Positions 1 through 5,028 of a stretch of DNA of 5,028 bases are shown here, in pieces. Source of the stretch: an uncultured Gemmiger sp. GTDB lineage: Bacteria > Bacillota > Clostridia > Oscillospirales > Ruminococcaceae. The stretch's first letter is position 1; the number at the start of each line of letters is the position of its first letter. The position numbers and the translations under genes are program-made. Location: assembly GCA_944382805.1 (NCBI GenBank), contig CALWNS010000076.1, positions 1 to 5,028 of the forward strand, given 5' to 3'. The notes below the pieces were generated by a model that was not told the origin of the DNA, did no database searches, and was given only the letters and a program-made list of their open reading frames with translations.

Positions 1-1185
1 CAGCGCGGCCAGCGCCGCCCCCAGCGCGCCGGCCCCCAGCGCGCGGCGCGGGCCGGGCAGCGCGCCCAGCGCGCCGGCCCCCAGCGTCAACAGCCAGAAC
101 ACCAGCAAAAAGCTTTCGCGGTAGGGGAACCAGTTGGGCGCGGCCAGCCCGTGCCAGATAAGGTCCAGCGGCCGCCACCACAGGCTCAGCACCAGCGCGG
201 CCGCCAGCGCGCCGGCCGCCAGCTTTTCCCGCCGCGGGCGGGGGCACACCGCGTACAGCAGCGCCGCCGCCAGGCCCAGCATCCCGCAGTATACGGGCGG
301 CAGGCCGCTTTGTACGTCGGCCCACACAAAGCTGCCGGTAAAGAACTTCTGCGCCAGCTCCCACAGCGGGAACTGCACCCCGCCGGCCAGCCCCTGCCCG
401 CCGCTTTTAACGGCCAGGATCTCCCGCAAGGCGGGCAGCAGCACCACCCCGGCCAGCGCGGCCGCCAGCGCGCCGGCAAACGCCAGCCGCCCGGCCGCCG
501 CCAGCGCCGCGCGCGCGTGCGCACCCTGCGCGGCCAGCCGGGCCGCCAGGTACAAAACGCTGAACAGGCACAGCATATACCCCATGTAAAAGTTGGTCAG
601 GATGGCCGCCGCCAGCGCCAGCACAAACCCCAGGCAGCGCCCGCTGTCCGCCAGGGCGTCCAGCCCGGCCATGGCCAGCGGCAGCAAAATGACCGCGTCC
701 AGCCACAGCACGTTCTGGGCATAGGCCACGGCGTAGCCCATCAGGCCGTAGCACCAGGCCAGCGGCACAAACAGAGCGCACGCCTGCCCCCAGTGCCGCT
801 GCACGTACCAGCAGAACGCCGCCGCAGCCAGTATAAGCTTGAGCGCATACACCACGCAGCACAGCCAGCCGTAGCTTTCCGGCGCAAACAGCAGGTACAG
901 CCAGGCGAACGGGCTGGCAAAATAATAGGCGAACAGCGCAAACGCCCCGCCGCCCGGGCCCATGTCCCCGGCGTACAGCCAGTTGCCGCCGCTGCGCAGC
1001 GCCGCGTAAAAGTGGGCGTAAAAGGGGATATACTGGCTGTTCAGGTCCCCCGTCATGACCGAGTTCGGCCCAAACGGCCAGAACCCGCACGCGGCGTACA
1101 CCGCGCACAGGATCAGCGCCATGCCGCCCGCCGCCGCCCAGGGCAGCCAGCGCCGCGTATTTTTATCTGCAAGCAGCTGTTTCAT
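1..1185 (-). CDS. YfhO-family polytopic membrane protein, N-terminal 395 residues (cut by left edge)
   Basis: Seen: an open frame from ATG at 1185 to base 1 with no stop, giving 395 residues. After a first helix (about 14-34) comes an outside loop with D47-LNSQY, then a glycine-rich stretch (GDM-GPGGG, 73-80) and the AYYFASPF segment (86-93). Later come WLDAVILLPL (161-170), NFYMGYM (198-204) and HGLAAPNWFPYRESF (345-359). Known: this order of motifs is typical of YfhO membrane proteins, usually about 850-900 aa, so under half is present. B. subtilis YfhO is needed, with CsbB, for sugar decoration of lipoteichoic acid and is thought to be a GT-C-fold transferase. Inferred: a lipid-linked-sugar transferase acting outside the membrane, with D47 a candidate catalytic residue. 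The start overlaps the previous stop as ATGA, and a GGAG lies 8 nt upstream. The family call is firm; the substrate is unknown. Confidence 0.9.
   Translation of the reverse strand, partial: MKQLLADKNTRRWLPWAAAGGMALILCAVYAACGFWPFGPNSVMTGDLNSQYIPFYAHFYAALRSGGNWLYAGDMGPGGGAFALFAYYFASPFAWLYLLFAPESYGWLCCVVYALKLILAAAAFCWYVQRHWGQACALFVPLAWCYGLMGYAVAYAQNVLWLDAVILLPLAMAGLDALADSGRCLGFVLALAAAILTNFYMGYMLCLFSVLYLAARLAAQGAHARAALAAAGRLAFAGALAAALAGVVLLPALREILAVKSGGQGLAGGVQFPLWELAQKFFTGSFVWADVQSGLPPVYCGMLGLAAALLYAVCPRPRREKLAAGALAAALVLSLWWRPLDLIWHGLAAPNWFPYRESFLLVFWLLTLGAGALGALPGPRRALGAGALGAALAAL
20..86. repeat. 22-bp direct repeat inside the yfhO-like gene
   Basis: Bases 20-41 and 65-86 are identical over 22 positions and offset by 45 bp, i.e. 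15 codons, so both copies are read in the same frame and encode the same Leu-Gly-Ala-Gly-Ala-Leu-Gly-Ala stretch. It is probably a local slippage or small duplication product in an Ala/Gly/Leu helix region, not a functional site. Confidence 0.6.
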
Positions 1186-1817
1186 TCCTTGTTCTCCGTA
1201 TCGGCGGTGCGGCGCTTTTTTAACAGGCCGGCCCACAGCGCGCCCAGGTCCCAAACGGCGGCCGCCAGGGCCGGGGCCAGCGCCAGCGCGGGGCCGGCCG
1301 CGCCGCGCGGCACAAAATACTGCCACAGCGGCAGCGGGGCGTTCACGGTCAGCACGGCCCCCGCGCCCGCGGCCACCGCCACGCCCGCGCCGCCGGCCGG
1401 GTCCAGGCGCGCCTGCCCGGTCCCCAGCGGGAACACCAGCAGCACTTCGCCCGCCGCCGTTTCCTGCGCCCACACGCGGCGGCGCAGGCTGGGGGCCTGG
1501 CCCGCGCGGCCGTAATACCCTTCGAACCCGGCGGCCGGCGCGGTGGTGGAAAGCCGCACGCTGCGCACCGGCTGGTCCGGCGCCAGCTGCCACTGCGGGT
1601 CGCCGCCCGTGGTCACCCAGTTCCCGTTTTGGTCCAGGGCAATGTCCTGCGCCGGCAGTTCGGCCAGCGGCAGCTGCACCGTGCGCAGCCGCCCGGTGGC
1701 AAAACCCGCGGCGTCCCACCCGGCGCAGCCCAGGGCGCACAGCGCCCACAAAACCAGCGCCAGCGCGTAGGCAGCCGCCATCTTGTGCCGCGCGGCGCGT
1801 TCCAGCCATCGTCTCAT
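1182..1817 (-). CDS. Small bitopic membrane protein with extracytoplasmic domain, copy 2 (unrecognised family)
   Basis: Not a family I can name. The 211-aa product has a basic N-terminus (MRRWLERAARHK), a helix at about 13-32, a non-hydrophobic domain at about 40-168, a second helix at about 172-199 and a basic tail (KKRR). The positive-inside pattern puts both ends in the cytoplasm and the middle domain outside. The domain alternates short hydrophobic stretches with Gly/Pro turns, suggesting a beta-sandwich (inference). It is a paralogue of the protein at 3783-4430: both show GD.Q..LAP..PVR..RL, then YY, RVW, a P before RLD, AGV.V, and an N..P.W..Y.P run before the last helix. ATG at 1817 was chosen because it overlaps the upstream stop as ATGA and has AGGGGGT 5 nt before it; a GTG in frame at 1838 is a weaker choice. 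It probably partners the upstream large membrane protein. Confidence 0.85.
   Translation of the reverse strand: MRRWLERAARHKMAAAYALALVLWALCALGCAGWDAAGFATGRLRTVQLPLAELPAQDIALDQNGNWVTTGGDPQWQLAPDQPVRSVRLSTTAPAAGFEGYYGRAGQAPSLRRRVWAQETAAGEVLLVFPLGTGQARLDPAGGAGVAVAAGAGAVLTVNAPLPLWQYFVPRGAAGPALALAPALAAAVWDLGALWAGLLKKRRTADTENKE
1194..1197 (-). promoter_or_regulatory. Ribosome-binding site of the yfhO-like gene
   Basis: Minus-strand GGAG, 8 nt before ATG 1185, within the last codons of the upstream gene. The spacer AACAAGGA holds a second purine-rich run that is too close to the ATG to be the main site. It supports the start at 1185 and coupling through the ATGA overlap. Confidence 0.75.
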
Positions 1818-3778
1818 GCCGCACCCCCTACGTTGCACACAAACTCATACACCCCGGCGGCTTCGTTGCAGGCATACACCGCCGGGCCGTTCTGGCAGTT
1901 TTCCAGCCCACCGGCAAACAGGCCGGCATAGCCCTGCACGAACAGCTCATCGCAGTTCTCGATAAAAATATACCGGCAGCCGCTTTCCTGCAGGTACGCC
2001 CACAGTTCCCCGGCGGTATAGGGGTGGTAGTAGATCGTATCCTCCGGCAGCGCGCCGGGCAAGGCAAAGGTGCCGCCGCCGCCCTGGCCCGTCCGCCCGC
2101 TGTAGTCCAGGTACCAGGGGTACATTTCGTAGGTGTACAAAAACCAGCGGCTGCCGTCGTCCCCCTGGCTGACAAAAAAGATATGCTCGCCGCGCGGCAC
2201 CACGGCCTGCACCTCCCGGGCCAGGGCCTGGGTGGCGCGGCGCTCGGCATACACGCCGTCGCCGCCGCCAAAGCAGGTCAGCGTATAGGGCACCCGCAGC
2301 CACACCAGCGCCGCCAGCCCGGCCGTCAGCACGGCAAAGCCGGTCTGCACCAGCCCGGCGGGGCGCTCTTCGTCCATGGCGCGCACGGCCAGCGCCGCCG
2401 CGGCCAGCAGCCAGCCCAGCAGGTAGGGGTACATATACCGCTCAAAGCCGATCAGCCCGTCCGAAACCTCGCTGCGGAACACATACACATAGGTCAGCCC
2501 GATAAAAAAGAAATACGCGGCAAACCCGCCCAGCCCCAGCACCGCAAACACCCCGGCCTGGCGGCGCAGCGCGCGCTCGCGCGTGAACAGGGCGGCGGCC
2601 GCCGCCAGGGCAACGGTCAGGCCGGCCGTTACCGCAAAGGGGCCCAGCAGCGTGGTGGTCACGCCGAACAGGTTGCGCACCATGCCGCCCATAACGGCGG
2701 TAAACTTTTCCGTGCGGCCAATGCCCAAAAGTTCGCGGCAGCCGGTCAGCACCATCTCCGCCATGCCCATCTGGGCCACGCCGCCCACGTTGGTGGTATC
2801 CGCCGTGCTGGCCGCGGCCAGGTAGTACTGCCAGGACAAAAACGAGACCCCGCAGCAGGCGAACAGCCCGGCCGCTTTGGCCAGGGCGGCCCCGGCGGCG
2901 CGCGCGCCGCGTTTTTCGGCCAGCGCGCCCAGCACGGCGTCCGCGCCCAGGATGCCCGCCGCCACCAGCGCCATGGCAAAGCCGGTGTCCTTTTGCAGGC
3001 ACAGGGCGGCCAGCGCCAGCGCGGCCGGCCACAGCCGCCGCCGGCGGTCGGCGTAAGAAACGGCCATCGCCGCGCCGAAGGTCAGCCCCAGCGGAATGTC
3101 CGAAAGGGCCGAAGCATACAGGTCGACCGGCCGGCTCACATTGCCGTACAGCGTGAGCAAAAACGGCAGCAGAAAGCCGAACCCCAGCGCAGGCACCACC
3201 CGCCGCCAGGCCCCGCGCGGCGCGCCCGCCGTCAGCAGCGCAAAGATCGAAAGCAGCAGCACGTCATACCCGGCCAGCACGCGCCACTCGGCATACGGGC
3301 CGAAAAACTGGAAAAAATACCCCAGCACGACCAGCGCCGGGCGGTGGGAACCCACCCAGTCCCAGCCGATCTCGGCATTGACGTACAGCTGCCCGGATTC
3401 CTTTACGATCTTGGCCGCCGTGCCCCAAAACGAAAACTCGTCCCAGGTGGTGAACATCGGCTGCCGCCAGGCAAAAAAGCAGAGCAGCGCCGCCGCCAGC
3501 ACAAAAAAGGCCGCGAACCCCGGCGCGGCCAGCGCCTCCCTGGCCGCTTTGCGCCCGGCGGGGGCCAGCGCCAGCGCGGCGCACACGGCCGCCAGCGCAA
3601 ACAGCGCCCAGCCGGCCGGCACCAGCACGCCCAGCATCCCGGCGGCCGAAAGCCACAGCATCACCGCGCACAGCGCCGCAAAAGGGGCCGCCGGCGCGGG
3701 CAGGCGCGCAAAGCGCGCCGCCGCCAGCGAAAACGCCGCCAGCGCGGCCAGTGAAAGCAAACTGTATAAAAGACCCAT
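1814..3778 (-). CDS. Polytopic membrane protein, GT-C glycosyltransferase-like, with C-terminal extracytoplasmic domain (complete copy)
   Basis: Product of 654 aa. I count about 12-14 hydrophobic segments over residues 1-494, then a soluble domain at about 500-654. Basic loops near 21-26 and 76-80 put the loop after the helix at 88-104 outside; it holds W112-D113-E114-F115, followed by SHRPALVVLGYFFQFFG (144-160). Further marks are YASALSD (221-227), QKDTGF (262-267) and FERYMYPY (445-452). An acidic pair in an early outside loop is the usual GT-C (PMT/ArnT-type) active-site layout, so a transferase using polyprenyl-phosphate sugars is inferred, not proven; a ligase or transporter is possible. 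The C-terminal domain carries PRGE..FF.SQGDDG, WFLY, YTAGEL and FVQGY..LF..GL, all shared with the gene at the right edge. ATG 3778 has GGGAG 9 nt upstream and lies 4 nt after the previous stop; in-frame starts further upstream would overlap that gene. Confidence 0.87.
   Translation of the reverse strand: MGLLYSLLSLAALAAFSLAAARFARLPAPAAPFAALCAVMLWLSAAGMLGVLVPAGWALFALAAVCAALALAPAGRKAAREALAAPGFAAFFVLAAALLCFFAWRQPMFTTWDEFSFWGTAAKIVKESGQLYVNAEIGWDWVGSHRPALVVLGYFFQFFGPYAEWRVLAGYDVLLLSIFALLTAGAPRGAWRRVVPALGFGFLLPFLLTLYGNVSRPVDLYASALSDIPLGLTFGAAMAVSYADRRRRLWPAALALAALCLQKDTGFAMALVAAGILGADAVLGALAEKRGARAAGAALAKAAGLFACCGVSFLSWQYYLAAASTADTTNVGGVAQMGMAEMVLTGCRELLGIGRTEKFTAVMGGMVRNLFGVTTTLLGPFAVTAGLTVALAAAAALFTRERALRRQAGVFAVLGLGGFAAYFFFIGLTYVYVFRSEVSDGLIGFERYMYPYLLGWLLAAAALAVRAMDEERPAGLVQTGFAVLTAGLAALVWLRVPYTLTCFGGGDGVYAERRATQALAREVQAVVPRGEHIFFVSQGDDGSRWFLYTYEMYPWYLDYSGRTGQGGGGTFALPGALPEDTIYYHPYTAGELWAYLQESGCRYIFIENCDELFVQGYAGLFAGGLENCQNGPAVYACNEAAGVYEFVCNVGGAA
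1823..1829 (-). promoter_or_regulatory. Ribosome-binding site of the 1817-1182 gene
   Basis: Minus-strand AGGGGGT, 5 nt before ATG 1817, inside the codons for the final Val-Gly-Gly-Ala-Ala of the upstream gene. The same AGGGGGTGCG string precedes the paralogous small gene at 4430. With the ATGA overlap it supports 1817 as the start. Confidence 0.75.
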
Positions 3779-3782
3779 CGTT

Positions 3783-4430
3783 TTATTCTCCCTGCGCCGG
3801 GCTGCGGCGCGCATCGTTCCCGGGCAGGCCGCGCCGCAGCGTCAGCGCGCAGCCGGCCAGCCCCGGCAGCACGGCCAGCCAGAACAGCTGCCACAGCCCG
3901 GGCAGGTAGCTCGTCCACGGCGGGCGCTCGTTCAGCACAACGGCCTGTATGCGCACCGTTACCCCGGCGGTATCGGCCAGGTCCAGCCGCACGCCCCGGC
4001 CGGCCAGCCGCGGCACCGTGTACACCCAGCCCGCGCCGTCCGCCGTGGGGCTGGGCCATACGCGCAGGTGCCGCGTGTAGCCAAAACCGGGCAGGTGGTA
4101 GTACAGGTCCTTTTCGCCGCCCTGGCCGGCGTCCGCATACTCGGCCGCCAGCCGCAGCGTGCGCACCGGGGCGCCGGGGGCCAGCAGCAGCTGGGCGTCG
4201 CCGGTGGCGCTTACCAGCGTGTCGGGGCCGGTCTGTTCCAGGTTTACCAGCGTGTATTGGCCGCTGTCGGCCAGTGTGATGGTCATGGGCTTGTACACCC
4301 CGGCGGCAAAAAGCGCGCAGTCCAGCAAAAAACTGCCCGCAAGCCACAGCGCCAGCGCCAGCGCGCCCAGCGCATACAGCGCGGCGAACGGCCGGCGGCG
4401 CGCAAAGCGGATCAAACGGTTCTTGCCCAT
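3783..4430 (-). CDS. Small bitopic membrane protein with extracytoplasmic domain, copy 1 (unrecognised family)
   Basis: Unrecognised 215-aa protein. Seen: basic N-terminus (MGKNRLIRFARRRP), helix at about 15-36 possibly running to 45, outside domain at about 46-175, helix at about 177-198, then a basic hydrophilic tail (LRRGLPGNDARR). The topology is therefore both ends inside. Domain landmarks are LVSATGDAQLLLAPGAPVR (72-90), YYHLPGFGYTR (110-120), RVW (123-125), RLDLADTAGV (148-157) and LNERPPW (166-172). Most align with the protein at 1182-1817, so the two are paralogues. It follows the 5028-4444 gene by 13 nt and is followed after 4 nt by the large membrane protein gene. ATG 4430 was chosen because AGGGGGT lies 7 nt upstream and the paralogue start sits in the same position; the longer in-frame reading to 4706 overlaps a real gene and has a Pro/Arg/Trp-rich, unlikely N-terminus. 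Inferred role: accessory or polymer-sensing subunit of the paired large protein. Confidence 0.86.
   Translation of the reverse strand: MGKNRLIRFARRRPFAALYALGALALALWLAGSFLLDCALFAAGVYKPMTITLADSGQYTLVNLEQTGPDTLVSATGDAQLLLAPGAPVRTLRLAAEYADAGQGGEKDLYYHLPGFGYTRHLRVWPSPTADGAGWVYTVPRLAGRGVRLDLADTAGVTVRIQAVVLNERPPWTSYLPGLWQLFWLAVLPGLAGCALTLRRGLPGNDARRSPAQGE
3788..3792 (-). promoter_or_regulatory. Ribosome-binding site of the 3778-1814 gene
   Basis: Minus-strand GGGAG, 9 nt before ATG 3778, lying in the last codons (CAG GGA GAA TAA) of the upstream gene. The spacer AATAAAACG is AT-rich, unlike its surroundings, which favours an open initiation site. It decides for 3778 over upstream in-frame starts. 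Confidence 0.75.
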
Positions 4431-4437
4431 GGCGCGC

Positions 4438-4444
4438 ACCCCCT
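4438..4444 (-). promoter_or_regulatory. Ribosome-binding site of the 4430-3783 gene
   Basis: Minus-strand AGGGGGT, 7 nt before ATG 4430. It can pair over seven bases with the 16S tail core ACCUCCU, with one G-U wobble. Its first A is the last base of the upstream TAA stop, so termination and re-initiation are probably coupled. It fixes the start at 4430. Confidence 0.75.
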
Positions 4445-5028
4445 TACCCCAGCGCCGCGGCGGGGGCAAAACCCTGCGCCGTGGCGCGGTACAAAACAGG
4501 CCCCGCCTGCGCGGCGGCCAGGCCGTCGGTAAACAGCGCCCCGTATGCCTGCACAAAGCCTTCGTCCACGGCGGCGGCCAGCAGCCAGTCGATCTGCTCC
4601 CCGGCCAGCAGGGCGGCCAGCTCCCCGGCCGTATAGGCGGCAAAGTAACCGCTGCCCGTATCCTGCGCCGGCGTGCCAAAGGTCGCGCCGCCCTCGCCGT
4701 ACACAAGCGTGCAGGGCAGCAGCGCCTGGTTATACAGGAACCAGTAAAAGCCCTCGTCCCCCTGGCGGATCAAAAACACGCGCTCGCCGGGGGCGATGTA
4801 CGCCGCCGCGCGCTGCGCCGCGGCCAGCTCCTGCCGCACCGGGGCATAGGCCCCCTGGTGCACGCCCAGCGCGGTGAACTGCGGCTCGGCCTGCAGGGCG
4901 AACACCGCCGCCAGCGCCGCGCCCGCGGCCAGCGCCGCCGCGCGCCCGGCCGCCGGGCGGCGGGCGGTTTGGCAGTTTGCGGCCAGGGCCGCCAGCGCCA
5001 CCAGCAGCCACCCGGCGTAATAGGAGCT
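4444..5028 (-). CDS. C-terminal part of a second large GT-C-like membrane protein (cut by right edge), paralogue of 1814-3778
   Basis: The frame is open to the right edge, giving the last 194 residues; the first codons read SSYYAGWLL, matching RYMYPYLLGWLL at 447-458 of the complete copy. A GTG at 5001 is inside the gene and is not the start. Two hydrophobic segments (about 3-18 and 29-45) correspond to the last two helices of the paralogue and lead to a soluble domain (about 50-194). Shared landmarks are PGERVFLIRQGDEG (80-93), WFLY (96-99), YG..GG.TFG (110-118), AYTAGEL (131-137), DEGFVQAY..LF..GL (155-170) and GPVLY (176-180). Known only by comparison within this window; the GT-C-like motif part lies outside. 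The stop TAA overlaps the ribosome-binding site of the next gene. The domain is more alanine-rich and has one cysteine (C106), against six in the paralogue. Confidence 0.85.
   Translation of the reverse strand, partial: SSYYAGWLLVALAALAANCQTARRPAAGRAAALAAGAALAAVFALQAEPQFTALGVHQGAYAPVRQELAAAQRAAAYIAPGERVFLIRQGDEGFYWFLYNQALLPCTLVYGEGGATFGTPAQDTGSGYFAAYTAGELAALLAGEQIDWLLAAAVDEGFVQAYGALFTDGLAAAQAGPVLYRATAQGFAPAAALG

Larger units (their letters stand above)
1..5028 (-). other. Single minus-strand operon with a duplicated large/small gene pair
   Basis: All five genes are co-directional with junctions of +13, +4, -4 and -4 nt and no room for a promoter or terminator between them. The order is large(C-term)-small, large-small, yfhO-like. 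The operon start lies beyond the right edge and its end beyond the left edge. The layout suggests equal-ratio synthesis of membrane partners. Operon status is inferred from spacing. Confidence 0.8.

Noticed and set aside
407..1108. Minus-strand 233-codon open frame in the yfhO-like region
   Set aside because: It is a shifted frame of the YfhO-like gene. The true frame carries family motifs (WLDAVILLPL, NFYMGYM) and continues to the edge; this one is Arg/Gly/Ala-rich without motifs.
151..1515. A 454-codon plus-strand open frame, with similar ones at 134-589 and 3096-4532
   Set aside because: All are antisense to motif-bearing membrane protein genes, have biased low-complexity composition and lack a convincing ribosome-binding site.
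1786..1838. Possible promoter or terminator between the large and small genes
   Set aside because: The genes overlap by 4 nt and the region is coding throughout. There is no hairpin followed by a T-run and no -10/-35 pair I can defend.
1055..3754. An 899-codon plus-strand open frame, longer than any real gene here
   Set aside because: It is antisense to the 654-aa membrane protein and its downstream neighbour. The product is Gln/Arg/His/Pro/Gly-rich, low complexity, with no domain or helix. High GC removes stops from antisense frames, which explains its length.
3783..4706. Longer 307-aa version of the 215-aa small protein
   Set aside because: The extra N-terminus overlaps the upstream paralogue gene and is rich in Pro, Arg and Trp. 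ATG 4430 has a good ribosome-binding site and matches the position of the paralogue start.
1..5028. Very frequent GCCAGCGC-like octamers on the plus strand, at first sight an uptake-type or Chi-like repeat
   Set aside because: On the coding strand these read GCG CTG GC(G/C), i.e. Ala-Leu-Ala in the preferred codons of Ala/Leu-rich helices. Codon bias explains them.
1..5028. tRNA, rRNA, CRISPR array, insertion sequence or attachment site
   Set aside because: No cloverleaf, spaced repeat array, terminal inverted repeats or transposase motif is visible, and coding sequence fills the window.

Overview
The window is GC-rich (roughly 70% by eye) and fully coding. All five genes lie on the minus strand, so transcription runs from the right edge to the left edge. 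Both outer genes are cut by the window. No RNA gene, mobile element, CRISPR array, promoter or terminator could be supported. Gene borders are tight: a 13-nt gap, a 4-nt gap, and two 4-nt ATGA stop/start overlaps. This is the picture of one translationally coupled operon.

Order of transcription, right to left: (1) 5028-4444, the C-terminal 194 residues of a polytopic membrane protein; (2) 4430-3783, a 215-aa protein with one membrane helix at each end and an extracytoplasmic domain between; (3) 3778-1814, a complete 654-aa polytopic membrane protein with a GT-C-like acidic loop motif (WDEF) and a soluble C-terminal domain; (4) 1817-1182, a 211-aa protein of the same helix-domain-helix design as (2); (5) 1185-1, the first 395 residues of a YfhO-family membrane protein.

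The main result is that (1)+(2) and (3)+(4) are two diverged copies of one two-gene module. The large proteins share motifs along their last ~200 residues, the small proteins share motifs along their whole length, and the ribosome-binding site between large and small gene is nearly the same in both copies. A YfhO-type protein follows the second copy. YfhO of Bacillus subtilis is a GT-C-type protein needed to add sugar to lipoteichoic acid outside the membrane. My inference is that the operon builds or decorates a cell-surface polymer from lipid-linked sugars, with each large/small pair acting as a membrane complex. The substrate cannot be read from the sequence.

Organism: YfhO proteins of this kind, strong Shine-Dalgarno sites and ATG starts suggest a Gram-positive bacterium. 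A GC-rich member of the gut Clostridia (Oscillospiraceae-like) is my best guess, but this is inference at low confidence.
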